DNA of 64,000 nt from NCBI GenBank assembly GCA_017311185.1, contig JAESUZ010000771.1, positions 1,310,001-1,374,000 on the forward strand. The letters are read 5' to 3'. The DNA is from Proteles cristata cristata. Lineage: Eukaryota > Chordata > Mammalia > Carnivora > Hyaenidae. Numbering within the stretch: the stretch's first letter is position 1; each line of letters begins with the position of its first letter. Shown here one piece after another: positions 44,589 to 57,520 of this stretch. Made by a program: the position numbers and the translations under genes. The notes beneath the pieces were generated by a model. That model was not told the origin of the DNA. It saw nothing but the letters and a program-made list of their open reading frames with translations, and searched no databases.

Positions 44589-46875
44589 GAGGCCAGATAC
44601 GGCTCCGCTCCTGGAGAGAGAACCATACCAAGAATGGCAGTAGGCCTCCTCCCTCCGCACCTCCCTCCTTAGGCCCTGCTGCCTGCAGCCCCCCACCCCC
44701 ACCCCGGGTCGGCCTGGGACACTCATGCTGAGCCCCAAAGTGGGTGCAGTCGTGCCTCGTCTGGTACAAGCCCAGGACGGCTAAAAGCTGAAGGGAAACG
44801 CCATCCAGAAGGAAATCCCATGTGCCCTCCTTACCCACTGTCCCTCACATGAGCTACTAAATGCTGGGCTGAGTCAACCTGGGCATCCCAGGACACCTTC
44901 AGCCCCCTCTGGAACTTCACTGTCCCCTGGATTTCCCTCTGCTGATCCCTAAGTTTGGGGAATTACAGACCAAGGGAGCTGTCTTAACACCCCTAACGAG
45001 ACTCACAAGCCTGTAGAAGTTTCCACAGCTGTGTGGCTCTTGCTCTTCTTTTCCTAAGTCATGGACTCTCCCTGGGTAGCTGTTCCATTGCCCACACGAT
45101 CAGCCGTCAGCGCTGTGGCAAGTACCCTCGGCTCCCATATTCCCACAGTCCTCACACCTGATGCCTAATCCAGGCTGAAATGACCCAGTGCCTATCCGGC
45201 ATCTTTACCCAGATTACCCTCCAAACTTGTACCCCTGTCCTCTCTTCGGAGCTTCTGTGCCTCCTGGGTTCCACACCTCAGAATCTTCCCCTTTGGTCCT
45301 TCAGGTGAGAAACTCCAAGTCAGTCTAGGCACCCTCCTCCCATGCAGCGCAGCCAGCTGGGCTCTCTTTCTGGTGGCCTTCCCTTGGAGATGTCCCTCAG
45401 CTCTGCAGCCTCCCTCTCACCCCTGCTGGCCCCCCTCTGCTTCAGGCTCTGGTCTTGACCCAGCTTCCCACCTGGGTTTCCTGACTCTGCCCCGTCTTCA
45501 AACCCAGTGATTCCCAAGAGCCCCAGCCTAACTGGAAGGCAGCACCCACATGACGGGGTAACCTGCTAGAAATGCACATTCTCATGCTTCACCCAAATGG
45601 GTGGACTTAGGAACTCTGGGGGTGCCCAGGATACCTACCCTTTATCAGAAGAAGCATGCATCGAATACCTGCTTAAGGTGTCCTGGGGAACATTCCCCCA
45701 CTCCCACCTGTGACTCAGCTCAGACTAAGGAGCTTGTGGGGCTGGGCAGCAGGTGAGTAGGGCACACAGGACTTTTTTTCCAGGTATGAATGGCATTTCC
45801 CTTCAGCTTTTAGCTGTCCAGAGAGGCGCAACTGCACCCACTCTGGGGATACTGCATGGGAGTTCTACATGGTTTTGGGTGACCCGGTGCAGTAGCCTGG
45901 TGCAGGTCTGTCTTCCTCATTAACTGAGGATTAACAGATGTAGATACGGAGGGGGAAATCCCAGAGGATAGGTTAGTGAAGGCTGTACATGAGGGCTTAT
46001 GATTCTCCCCTGTGGAGAAGGGTCACTGTAGCCATCATGAGGTATAGTTACCTTTTGACAATTGAACTGAGTGCTTAGTGTGAAGTCTAAACTTCAGGCC
46101 CCATAGGAAACTTCCCTGAGCCTTTCAGGTTCCTGGAAAGCCCTCACTAGATGATGGGCCATGCAAGGCAGCGGATACAGTGGGAGCTGTCCAGCAGGGA
46201 CAGAGTGCTGTCAGTCCTCACCGGCCGAGGCAGCTGAGAGCGAGTGCCCAGGTCATGAGCTCCTCTTCCGAGTCTCCCTCCTTGGGTGGGGAGTAGTGTC
46301 TCTCGTCCTGATCAGGAATCCAAAGAGGGCATCGTTTCCCTTCACAGTGTCAGGGCTGGCTCTGTTTCCTTCTAAGCGTTTAGCACTGAGGCCGGACATA
46401 CACCTTTGTTTGCACAGTGAGCTGGTAAACAATAAAAAGCCTATGATCAAAGGGAGTTAGTTGTGATTCATAGTCCAAAGAACCCAGAGATCAGAAAGGA
46501 AGGATAACTGAATAAATTGAAGCTCTTAGGAAATTCTTAGGGAGGTGAGGTCTGCCTTGACTTTGATAGAGAGAAGGAAGGGTAGGAAGGCAAGAGGCTA
46601 AACGAGGTACTGGAGGTACTCAGTATTTTATACTATGAGGAAACCCACCCTTAAATTTGTTTATGCCCCCCCCCGTTTAAAAAATCAATGAAAAAAACCT
46701 CAAGTACAAAAATGTGTATTTTAGAAAACATCTCCTGCAATCTCACATAGACCTGAGTCAAAGATGACCGCAGTTAACAGTATGATGTGTATTCCTTCCA
46801 ATGTTTTCCAGATTTTTCTACACTTTTATATCACTTTATAAAAATGCGATTATAACATATGATTTTACAACTATT

Positions 46876-47063
46876 CTTAATTTTTTTTAATGTTTGCTTT
46901 TATGTTTTTGAGAGGTGGAAGCAGAGAGAAAGGAGGACAGAGGATTGGAAGAGGGCTCTGCACTGACAGCAGTGAGCCTAATGTGGGGCTTGAACTTAGA
47001 AACTAGGGGATCATAACCCCAGCCGAAGTCAGAGGCTCAACCCACTGAGCCACCCAGACACCT
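46876..47063 (-). mobile_element. Degraded CAN-SINE inside L1
   Basis: Ends GAGCCACCCAGACACCTC. Flanking TTTACAACT at about 46863 and 47064 is the target duplication; L1-like text resumes on both sides. Confidence 0.88.
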
Positions 47064-47784
47064 CTTTACAACTGTCTGAAACTTGCCATGTTCTCTTAAT
47101 AACATTCTTGGATGTCTTTCCAAATCAGTTCAGGTAATTGTTTAAACCTTGGTGTAGTTTTCCATAGTAGGGATATACTATGAATTATTTAAACATATCT
47201 TATTGATGGACTTTTGGATCATTTCCAATTTCTTTCTTATGTAAACATTGCTAAAAGTAATAAAACTTTATATATGTGCTTTCATGTTTTTGTGTGTGTA
47301 TCTATATAATTTTTCTTAAAGCAGAATTATTTGATCAGACGAGAACATTTGAAATATTGGTGGAAACTGCCAATCTGTCTTCCTAAAAGGTTGTACAAGT
47401 TTTTGCTCCTGCCAATAGTGTCTGAGACCACTTCCTTCTTCACACACTTCAGACACTGAGTATCAATGATTTTTTTCATTGATTTTTTTGTCCATTATAT
47501 TTGTTTATTACATTTGGAGAAATGCTAATTTTCATATGACTCATCACCTTAGAAGCATTCCACCACCAGAACCCCCCCCCCACTTATAAAAGTAATAACA
47601 CCCATGGCTTTTCTTTAAAAAGAAAAATTGGAAATTGATGTTCGCATCTTGAGTTATATTCTTCAGTAGGTAGTTGTCCAGCTGAGCCTTTGTGGCTTTC
47701 CTTGTGCCCTAGAGAACCATGTGGCAATCAGCCGTCTTTCAAATTTTTGCTAATCCAAAAGGAGAAACTTAGCACCCTGTTTTA

Positions 47785-47889
47785 CTTTTTATTTTTTAAA
47801 GTAGGTTCCATGCCCAATGTGGGGCTTTGAACTCCCATCCCCGAGATCAAGAGTTGCACACTCTACCAAATGAGCCAGCCAGGTAGCCT
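47785..47889 (-). mobile_element. Short CAN-SINE of an older type
   Basis: Only the tRNA-like half: GTGGGGCTTTGAACTCCCAT, CGAGATCAAGAGTTGCACAC and AATGAGCCAGCCAGG. It lacks the felid CT-rich body. Confidence 0.85.
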
Positions 47890-48329
47890 GCCACCTTCTT
47901 GCTTTAAAATAGAAATGTAAAATTTTTAGGTAACTAATGAGAATGAAATCATTTGGCGTTTACTAACTTTTTTTGGAGGAGGGAGCTTTCTCTGAGAATG
48001 GCTGGTTCACATCTATTTCTCCACTTTAATCTTCTTGAGTTATAAGAGTTCTTGGTACATTTCATCAGTGATTACTATTAGTCTTAAGCCTATCCCAACA
48101 GTTGCAAATATGTATCTTCCTTCCAGTTTAACATTTGCTTTTTTATTTTGTCTGGAAGCACTCACCTTATTGAAGTTTATTTTATCAGAGTTCTTTCTGT
48201 TTTGCTGTCTGTGTTTCATAATGCTCTTAGGAAGGCTGGGTGCTTCTTTTACTTTTTTTTGTTCATTATTTTATTTTTAATTGTGGTAAACTATACATAA
48301 CATAAAATGTACCATCTTAACCATTTAAA

Positions 48330-48546
48330 TATTTTTTAAATGTTTTATTTATTTCTAGGAGATAGAGAGAGAGACAGTGTGAGCAGGGGAGGGTCAGAGA
48401 GAGAGGGAGTCACAGACTGAAACAGGCTCCAGGCTCTGAGCTGGCTGTCAGCACAGAGCCCGACGCGGGGCTCGAACCCACGAACCGTGAGATCATGACC
48501 TAAGCGAAAGTTGGACGCTTAACCGACTAAGCCACCAAGGCGCCCC
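48330..48546 (-). mobile_element. CAN-SINE, divergent subfamily, nested
   Basis: Inserted in the tail of the next SINE; CATTTAAATATTTTTT is duplicated at about 48322 and 48547. Reverse complement carries GGCTTAGTCGG, ACTTTCGCTTAGGTC and CAGTCTGTGACTCC. Confidence 0.92.
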
Positions 48547-48549
48547 CAT

Positions 48550-48756
48550 TTAAATATTTTTTAATGTTTATTTATTTGTGAGAGAGACAAAGCATGAACA
48601 GGAGAGGAGCAGAGAGAGGGAGACACAGAATCTGAAGCAGGCTGCAGGTTCAGAGCTGTCAGCACAGAGCCCAGTGTGGGGCTTGAACCCATGAACTGTG
48701 AGATCATGACCTGAGCTGAATTCAGTGCTTAACCAACTGAGCCACCCAGGAGCCCC
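48550..48756 (-). mobile_element. CAN-SINE, outer element of a nested pair
   Basis: Outer target duplication TACCATCTTAACCATTT near 48310-48326 and 48757-48773 encloses both SINEs and interrupts the L1. Confidence 0.92.
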
Positions 48757-49478
48757 TACCATCTTAACCATTTTTAAGTGTACAGTTTAGTAATGTTAAG
48801 TACTTCACTTTACTGTGCAATGTCCACAATGTTTTCATCTTGCAAAAATAAAACTCTGTACCCATGAAACAACAACTTTCTCCAGTTTCTGGAGACCACG
48901 CTTCTATTTTCTGTCTATGTGACTTTGACAACCCTGGGTATCTTATGTAAGTGGTATCGTACAGTATTTGTCTTTTTGTGACTGGCTTATTTTACTTATT
49001 GTAATGTCCTCAATGTGGTCAATGTCGTCCATGTGGTAGCATGTGTCAGAATTTCCTTCCTTTTTAAGGCTGAGTAATATTCCATTCCATGTATATATCA
49101 CATTTATTCATTCATCCATCGAAGGACACTTGGTTTATCTCTGCCTCTTGTCTACTGTGAATAATGCTGTTATAAACATGAATGTACAAATACCTCTTCA
49201 AGACACTGCTTTCTATTCTTTGGGGCATATATATCCAGACATGGCATTGCTGGGTCACATGGCAATTCTATTTTAAGTTTGTTTTAGGAACAACCACAGT
49301 GTTTTCCATAGCAGCTATACCACTTTACATTCCCACCAACAGTGTACAAGTGTTCTAATTTCTCCACATCCACACTGGCATTTTTTGATAGCAGCCATCC
49401 TAATGGGTGTGAGGTGATATCTCTTGTGTGTTCTAAAAATAATAATAATAATAAATATTTATTTTTTGGAGTAGTTTT

Positions 49479-49690
49479 TAATTTTTTAATGTTTTATTTA
49501 TGTTTGAGAGAAAGAGAGAGACAGCGTGAGCAGGGGAGGGTCAGAGAGAGGGAGATACAGATTCTGAAGACAGGCTCCAGGCTCTGAGCTGTCGGCACAG
49601 AGCCTGATGCAGGGCTCGAACCCACAAACCATGAGATCATGACCTGAGCTGAAGCCAGATGCTCAACCAACTGGGCCACCCAGGCGTCCC
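49479..49690 (-). mobile_element. CAN-SINE
   Basis: 12-base target duplication TGGAGTAGTTTT at 49467-49478 and 49691-49702. An AAT repeat (about 49438-49454) precedes it. Confidence 0.94.
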
Positions 49691-52236
49691 TGGAGTAGTT
49701 TTAGTTTACTAAAAAGATTCAGCAGAAAGTGCAGAGATGTACCATATATGCTCTAGCCCTCCACACACATAGCCTCCCCCACTATCAACATCCCCAACCA
49801 GACTGGTACATTTGCTACAATCGATGACCCTACACTGACATGTCATTATCACCCAAAGACCATAGTTTACATTAGAGTTCGCTTTTGATGTTGTGCTTTC
49901 CATACGGTTTGACAAATGTCTGATGACATGTATCCATCATTAAGGTGTCATACAGAATAGTTTTTCTGTCCTAAACACCCTCTGTGCTCCATCCATTCAT
50001 CCGTCTTCACCCACTCCAACTCCTAGCAGTCACTGATTTTTTCATTGTCTCATAGTTTTGATTTTCCAGAATGTCATATAGTTCATCACCCACTATGTAG
50101 CATCTTTATTATTTTATTTTTGTGAAGCCTTTTTAGATTGGCTTTTTTCACTTAATCATATGCATTTAAGGTTCCCTTATGTCTTTTTATGGTTTGATAG
50201 CTCATTTCTCTTTAGTGAGGGATAACAGCCCACTTTCTGGAGGTACCACAGTTTATTTATCCATTCAGTCACAGAAGGACATTGTAGATGTTTCTAAGTT
50301 TTGTCAATTATGAACAGAGCTCCTCCAAACATCTTTGAGCAAGTATTTGTAGAGACATGAATTATCAACCCATTTGTATACAAGAGGTGTGACTCCAGAG
50401 TGATATAGTGAGGGTGTGTTTAGTTTTGTAAGAAACTTCCAAACGGCCTTCCACAGTGGCTATACCCATTTCGCATCCCCACCAGCAATGGTGCTCCACA
50501 CACTGTGGTCTTGAGTTGTATCTGAGCACTTTTTTCTCATGTCAAAAAATTTCTTCCACTTGGGAGTTGTTGATCTTTTCATTTCTTGGGGGTGGGGGAA
50601 GGAAACTGGCAAATATAATTTATTCGGATACTCCTTTTACCATTTTCTTTTTGTCAAAATTGAGATTCATTTGTTTTCTTCTGATTAAAAAGGAGTGCGC
50701 ACTCAAAACATTTCAGGGGAAAAAGAAGTATGAAGTGGAAAATGAAAATCCCCACCATGCAGAAAGCCACTATGAATTAAACTCTTTGCAGACATTTTCC
50801 ATACAAATACACATTTAGGAAAATGCTATTGTACTGTACACGCTGCTTTATAACTACATAATTTATTCCAGTTTTTATTATTTTTCATTTGCCACTAGGA
50901 TACTAGCTCCGGGAAGGCAGTAATTGTTCTTACTTTTTTTCTCTCACTGCTACATCCCTTGTGACTGGTGGAGGGCCTCACATATGTGGGCACTCAATAA
51001 ATATCTGTTACATGAAGAAATGAAAAAAATCCCACTTTTACCCCTTAACATGATATCTTGGAATTTCTTTTTTCTGTGTCCATAAGTATATATATTTTCG
51101 GCAGCATCTATTTTATTGGCTGTATATATTTCAATGTATTTCAGTCCTTTTCTGATTGGCTGTCTAACTAGTTTCCAACTTGTCGCTAGTATAGACAATA
51201 CTGCGATGAGTATGTTTTTACTTATGCTTGTGTACCTGTGGGATTATCTCCTTGGATCATTCCAAAAGGAGAAATTTCTTGGTCAACTAGAATGCACATT
51301 TTAATTATAAATCATTTTGCTAAGCCAGACCTCCAGAAAGTAATTGCAATTTATTCTCCCACTCAAGTACAAGAGTGCTCATTTCCTTACAACCTAGCTA
51401 AGAGCATCAAACCTTTTAATCTTTGCTATCTAATAGGTAAAAAATAATGCTATCTTGGGTTTAAATTTGCATGTATTTGGTTATTAATGAGTTATACATC
51501 TTTTCTTGTTTCTTTTCAATATGTATTCATTTTGTGCATTTTTAATTGTTATTAGGGTGTTTAATCTTTTCTTATTGATTTACAATAACTACATATTAGA
51601 GATATTAACTTTTTGTATATTGTAAATGTAGCAAATATTTCTTATTTTTCATTTTTTCAAAACTTATTTTCTTGATATCATTTTCCAACCAGAAGTTTAC
51701 TTAAAATTTTTTCAAATCAAAGAATAGCACACATACAAACAAATTTTAAGTGTGCAGTGAGTCTTTACACCCACGTAACCACACCCAAATCAGGTTTGCA
51801 TGTAACTTCTCCCAGTCAATAATACTCCGAAGATAAACGCTACTCTGATAAAGTTTTAACTTTAACATAAAAACATCTGTCTTATCCTTCATGGTATGTA
51901 CCTTTGGGCCATGTTTAAAGAAATCATTCCTCAACTCATAATTATATAAATATTCACCTATATTTTATTCTGACACTTTTGTTATTTCATATCTTATATT
52001 GAAACCCCCATTGAATCCTGCTGAAATCTATCCTAATGTAAACTATGAGATAGGTTCAGACTTCCCTGTCTTTTCTGTTCCTCCAAGAGCTACTATCCAT
52101 CACTATTTGTTAACTAGTCAATATCACTTACAAACCAGTCAACACCATCTCCATGATTTGAAATGTTCTCTCTTTCTGTACTCTGCTTTCTTCCTCTATC
52201 TGCCTACTTATTTTTGTGTTAGCACCTCACCATTTT

Positions 52237-52410
52237 GTTTGTTTGTTTGTTTGTTTAGAGAGCACACATAAGTGTGGGAGAGGGGCAGAAGAAGGGAATC
52301 TCAAGCAGGGCCCACGCTCCTGATGCGGGGCTCAATCCTACAACTCCAGGATCATGACCTGAGTTAAGATCAAGAACCAGACGCACAACCAAATGAGCCA
52401 CCCAGGCATC
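52237..52410 (-). mobile_element. Degraded CAN-SINE with GTTT repeats
   Basis: A (GTTT)n stretch stands for the tail; body has GATCATGACCTGAGTTAAGA and GAGCCACCCAGGCATC. Flanking CTCACCATTTT is the target duplication. Confidence 0.88.
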
Positions 52411-52781
52411 TTTGCATCTCACCATTTTAAATACAGCTCTAGGTTTTAATATCTGCAGAAGTAAATATTGCATTGCTACTCTCTTTCAAACATTTCTTGG
52501 TTATAACTGTTCATTTATTCTTCCAGAAAAGCTTTAAAACAATTTTATGAAATTCTTTCACCAAATCCCCCTAAAAAAATTTGAGATCCGAACTGGAATT
52601 CCATTGAATTTTATACTAATTTATATACTGTCCATATTTTTATATGGTTGGACTTCCCATTTATGTCTTTCCATGTATTCAAAACTTCATCTTCCTCAAT
52701 AACATCGCAAAGATTTCATCATGTAGGTCCCGCACAGTTCTGTTTTCCTTAACTAGGTTTTTATATTTTTATTTGCTACTA

Positions 52782-52981
52782 TATGTATATTTTTTAAATG
52801 TTTGTTTTGTTTTTGAAAGGAAGAGCACAAACAGGGGAGGGGCAGAGACAGAGGGACAGAGGATCCCAAACGGGCTCTACACTCACAGCAGCGAGCCCTA
52901 TGAGGGGCTGGAACCCACCAACCAAGAGATCAACCTAAGCAGAAGTTGAATGCTCAACCAACTCAGTCACCCACGCACCCC
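52782..52981 (-). mobile_element. CAN-SINE, diverged
   Basis: 12-base target duplication TATTTGCTACTA at 52770-52781 and CTATTTGCTACTAC from 52981. Lies in L1-like sequence. Confidence 0.9.
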
Positions 52982-53013
52982 TATTTGCTACTACATTAAC
53001 ATTTGTTATATTT

Positions 53014-53219
53014 CCTTTTTAATGTTTATTTATTTTTGAGAGACAGAGAGAGCACAAGTGGGGTAGGGAAAGAGAGAAGGAGAGACACAGAATCCAAAGC
53101 AGGCTCCAGGCTTTGAGGGGTCAAAACAGAGCCCATCACAGGGCTGGAACTCACTAACTGCCAGATTATGACCTGAGTCGAAGTTGGATGCTTTACTGAC
53201 TGAGCCACCCTGGTGCCCC
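53014..53219 (-). mobile_element. CAN-SINE, diverged
   Basis: Starts after an imperfect ACATTTGTTATAT duplication, ends GAGCCACCCTGGTGCCCC. Only about 30 bases from the previous SINE and in the same orientation. Confidence 0.9.
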
Positions 53220-53738
53220 ATACATTTTTGTTATATTATCTAACTCATTACTAACATGTAGGAAATATAAACATTTTATTATATACACATATTTTATATA
53301 CACATATCTGGTCGTCTTACTTAAATGCATTAGTTTGAAGTTTTTCTTTTCTAGATAGGTAATCTATCATCTGAAAATATTTATTTCAACCAATATTTCT
53401 ACCTTTTATTTTCTTATTTTTATAACACTATTTAGAACTTTCAGAACAATGTTTAATATTTTCCCTTATAAATGGCATTCTTGTCTTAAATGAAGATGTC
53501 TAGTTCAATGTTCTCAACCCATCCCCTCCGACCTCCACAGGTTTTAGTTCATTAAATCTGAGGGGGGTGGGGGGCTCCAGGTGACTGTGCTTTGTTACCT
53601 ACACAGATAATACTGAAGCATGTTCTTTCCCAATACACCACTGAGGACCCTACTCTAGCATTATTCATATAATTTGCATTATTTTTCATCTTAAGGAAGT
53701 ATTGCTCTGTTCTAGGTTTAGGAGTTATTTATTGGGAT

Positions 53739-53899
53739 GGGGCATCTGGGTGGCCCAGTCAGTTAAGCATCCAGCTTCAGGACATGATCTCGCAGTTCAT
53801 GAGTTCCAGCCCCATGTTGGGCTCTGTACTGACATCTCAGAGCCCAGAGCCTGCTTTGGATTCTGTGTCTCCTCTCTGGCCCTCTCCTGCTCACACTCT

Positions 53900-53948
<49 letters not shown>

Positions 53949-53968
53949 AATCAACATTAAAAAAGAAA
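53739..53968 (+). mobile_element. CAN-SINE with expanded (TC)n
   Basis: Begins GGGGCATCTGGGTGGCCCAG. The CT linker has become a TC run at 53902-53945. Imperfect target duplication around AGTTATT...TTGGGA. Confidence 0.92.
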
Positions 53969-54220
53969 AGAGTTATTCCTTGGGAGTTGGAGTTCATAAA
54001 ATGCTCTTTTCAGCATCTGAATGATCCTCCACTAAGATAAACTATGAAAGCATCCCTGTTTGTAGGCACCCAGAACTATCAAAGAGGTAAGATATAAAAG
54101 GCCACATTTCTAGAGAGAGGAATCTCATTTGGGCAAATCTGATATTCTGTGCCATCTTCTTCTTGAGATGTCTTTCCACATTAGAGCAGCACAGGGAAGA
54201 CACCAAGAAGTTAAAGTTCT

Positions 54221-54466
54221 GGGGCGCCTGGGTGGTTCAGCTGGTTGAGTGTCCAACTCTTGATTTTGGCTCAAGTCATGATCCCAGGGGCCTGGGATCA
54301 AGCCCTGCATCAGGTTCTGTGCTGAGCATGGAACCTGCTTAAGATCCTCTCTCTCTCCCTCTGACCCCTTTCCCTGGCTCGTAATCGTGCATGCTTTCTC
54401 TTTCAAATGAAGAAGAAGAAGAGAGAAGAAAAAAGAAGAAAGAAGAAGAAGAAGAAGATCAAGAAG
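54221..54466 (+). mobile_element. Older CAN-SINE with GAA-rich tail
   Basis: Head GGGGCGCCTGGGTGGTTCAG with the general carnivore body (TGCTGAGCATGGAACCTGCT) rather than the felid type. The tail has become a GAA-rich run at about 54410-54460. Confidence 0.88.
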
Positions 54467-54581
54467 AATTGTGCCTAGCTGGCTCAGTTGGAAGAACACG
54501 TGACTCTTGATCTCAGGGTTGTGAGTTCAAGCCCCATGTTGGGTGTAAAGATTACTTAAAACTAAAATCTTAAAAAAAAAA
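54467..54581 (+). mobile_element. Short older CAN-SINE
   Basis: tRNA-like half only: TGGCTCAGTTGGAAGAACAC, GATCTCAGGGTTGTGAGTTC, then AAGATTACTTAAAAC and an A-tail. Confidence 0.88.
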
Positions 54582-54797
54582 AGTTGAGCAAGAAGCAGTA
54601 ACTAAGAGACTAAGAAGCTTATCAATGTTTTTGCCAGACTTATGGGGCAAGGGAGTTCAGAGCCACAGTGGAAAGGGGACTGTCAAACACTCTGGGCTTT
54701 CCACTGGGACCTGATGGTCACCTTTATGTGTCATCTTGGCTAGGTCACAGTACCCAGATATGTGGCCAAACATCAATGTAGGTGTTTCTCTGGAGGT

Positions 54798-54948
54798 TTA
54801 TTATTATTATCATTATTATCTTAGGTTTATTTATTTATTTTGGGGGGGGGGAGAGAGAGAGAATGCTTGAACTCACGAATCATGAGATCATGACCTGAGC
54901 TGAGATCAAGAGTTGGATGCTTAACTGACCAAGTCACCCAGGCAACCC
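54798..54948 (-). mobile_element. CAN-SINE lacking part of its body
   Basis: Target duplication TCTCTGGAGGT at 54787-54797 and 54949-54959. The CT-rich part and central body are missing, leaving tail and tRNA-like head. Confidence 0.88.
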
Positions 54949-54982
54949 TCTCTGGAGGTATTTTAAAGATGAAACTAACATT

Positions 54983-55162
54983 GGGGTGTCTAGATGGCTC
55001 AGCCAGTTAAGTGGGTTAAGCGTCTGACTTTGGCTCAGGTCAAGACCTCGCGGTTTGTTGAGTTCAAGCACTGAATCGGGCTCTGTGCTGACAGCTCAAA
55101 ACTTGGAGCCTACTTCGGATTCTGTGTCTACCTCTCTCCCTGTCCACTCCCCACAACTTGCA

Positions 55163-55208
<46 letters not shown>

Positions 55209-55254
55209 AATAAAACATTTAAAAAAGATTTAGTATGCTTCTTGTAAAAAAATA
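54983..55254 (+). mobile_element. CAN-SINE with (CT)n and 3' extra sequence
   Basis: Head GGGGTGTCTAGATGGCTCAG contains a local duplication of GTTAAG. A CT run fills 55167-55205. Flanked by AAAGATGAAACTAA at 54965-54978 and 55255-55268. About 20 non-SINE bases precede the second duplication. Confidence 0.9.
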
Positions 55255-55389
55255 AAAGATGAAACTAATATTTAAATCAGTAGACTTTGAGTTATGCAGA
55301 TTATCCTCCACAATAGGGATGGATGGGTCTTATCCAGGCAGCAATGACCTTAACAGAAAAGACTGATCTTCCTGGAAGAAGAGAGAAAA

Positions 55390-55980
55390 ATAGAAAACAA
55401 ATTGTAAGTGGTGAGCCTATACCCAAATACATCAGTAATTACACTACATTTAAATTGAGTAGAAATTCCTATTTAAAGATAAAGGTTGTTTGGATATTTC
55501 ATGATATCAAACTGATAATTCACTACTTAGAGGAGATGCACCTTAAGTACAAAGATTCAGTAAAGTTGAAAGTAAGAATTAGCACTAGTCAAAAGAAAGT
55601 TATACCAACATCAGACAATGTATGTTTGAAGGCAAGGAGCAGTCCTGAAGGAAAGAGACAGAGGTCCACCAGAGAATGTAACAATTCCGCATTTGTATGC
55701 ACCTAGTAGCCTTGTGTATAAGTGTGTACTTGTACATTTATACATGTATGTATGCACAGAGAGAGCGCAAAAATTAATTAAACGAAAAGGAGAAATAGAT
55801 ACATTTGTAATCATACTGGGAGTAACACAACTTTCTCAGTAGCTGATAGAACAAGGAGATAAAAAAAAAATCAAGAAAGATACAGAGTATTTGAATAACA
55901 GGATTAAACCTTATCTGGTACAGAATGCTGAGTGAACATTTTTGTTTCCCTGAAATTGTTGCTATGGCCCCAACTGCAAA
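55390..55980 (+). mobile_element. L1 ORF2 fragment (endonuclease/early RT region)
   Basis: Text parallels old L1 ORF2: GGAGATGCACCTTAAGTAC, AAAGAAAGTTATACCAACAT, TTGTATGCACCTAGTAGCC, AAAAGGAGAAATAGATACAT. The 127-codon ORF at 55323-55706 lies in it and is not a gene. Confidence 0.75.
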
Positions 55981-57309
55981 CAACAGGCTCTAGGAGGCCA
56001 CCAAAACTGGAGCCCGACACCTCCCCCAGGGCTGACTGAGAGGCAGATCAGCCAACTGGCTTTCTGGTGTCCCATCCCCCAGGTGTCTACATGGGAAAGC
56101 CAATGACGGAGACTGGGTCTTCCCAGCTGAGTCCCCAGCGTTGGGGAAGAGCAGTGTTGCAATGTGAGGGGCTTCCATCACTCTGTGGAGAGGGAGGGCT
56201 ACGTCCCCCAAGTGTCCCCAAGAGGACAGTTTGGGGGACACAGGTGCTCATAATACTTTGCATTTTCCGTTTGGGTGTCTATGGGGGCACTGGCTGAACT
56301 GATCTGCCTTGAGGCCACCTGAAGATGCTGGGGGGGTGGGTGGCGATAACAGGGCAGGCAGTGGGGAAGTTTGTGGAGCAGACTGGACGCCCTCAGCTTT
56401 GGGGCTCATAGGACCAATGGGCACAGGGAAGGTGATGGGGCTGGAGTGTTGTTGCCAACGCCCCACCCACGAGAAAGGCCGTGGGTGAACACTGGAGAAG
56501 GTGGGGATACGGGCGGATGAGAGCATCTGGACTAGGCCAGACTTCCCATATCAAGGAAGTGTGAGCTTGGGTGGGGTGGTGCGCTTTGTACGGGAGCAAC
56601 ACAAAACTCCACATGTGATCGCTGCAAGAAAGCCAGCATTTGACAGTCGGTGCTAAATGGAGAGAGAAGTAACAGCCAAAGGGGAGAATGTTGAAATCTA
56701 CCATACATCTAAGTAAAAAGACACATGTCCTTTTCCCCTCCAGCCCTCAGAGACGACCCCTGACCTCAGAGAAACTAGAAACAGACTATACTCCTTTGGA
56801 CTTTCTAAGTGTCTCAGCCTTGGGCTGGCCTGGGAGGTCCCCCAGGATCCCCACTCTTGCCTTTATTTATTATCAGGCAGTGCATTCCTGTGACTCCTGC
56901 CGTCATCCTGTCCTTCCCACCAACCCTTGGAGCGTGGTGCCCCAGGTCCCTACCCTCATCCTCAGATAGGAAGAGCTGTAGGCGAGTTATGGTGGGGCGG
57001 GGACAGGGGGACAGATGGGACTAGAGGGCTTTAAAAGCAGGATTGATAGCCTCCTTTCTAGATGGTTCTTTTAAAAGTCAAGATCTACCTGACACTTGGA
57101 CCTGCCCACCCAGAAAGTTGGCTTGTGAGTGAAAGCAGGAACTGTCCCCCTTCATTTTGTGATCAGGGGCTATGGTTTCCCTGGGGTGTTAGGATCCTCT
57201 GCCCATCTCTCTAGGCAAGAGGAAGAGGTTTCCCTTGCACAATTAGAGTCCCCAGAGGGTGATTCACAGCAAACTATTGGCTTAGGCCTCATCGTTATTA
57301 CTATGATTG

Positions 57310-57520
57310 TTATTATCAATACTGCCCCTTATTGAGTTGTGTCTCTGTGCCCCGAATTATACTAAGCCCCGTGTATGCCTTCTCTCATTCGCTCCTGGTG
57401 TTATTCACATTTCATAAAGTTGAGGACTTTGAAGCTGGAGAGGGTAAAGCACTTACTGAAATAACATAGCCGGTAAGTGAGGAGGCCAGGAATCCATCCC
57501 AGGCCAGTCTGGCTCTGGAG
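57310..57520 (-). repeat. MIR SINE remnant
   Basis: Reverse MIR-like text: TTATTGAGTTGTGTCTCTG, TTCATAAAGTTGAGGACTTT, CATAGCCGGTAAGTGAGGAG. Confidence 0.65.

Larger units (their letters stand above)
48200..50600. mobile_element. Old L1M-type blocks carrying three SINEs
   Basis: Repeated old-L1 wording: TGGTAAACTATACATAACAT, GGCTGAGTAATATTCCATT, CTTTACATTCCCACCAACAG. From 49690 a second copy of the same region appears (GATTCAGCAGAAAGTGCAGA, CACAGTGGCTATACCC), so two related segments lie head to tail. Confidence 0.65.

Noticed and set aside
53902..53945. CRISPR-like or satellite array
   Set aside because: Simple dinucleotide run inside a SINE; no spacer-repeat structure exists in the window.
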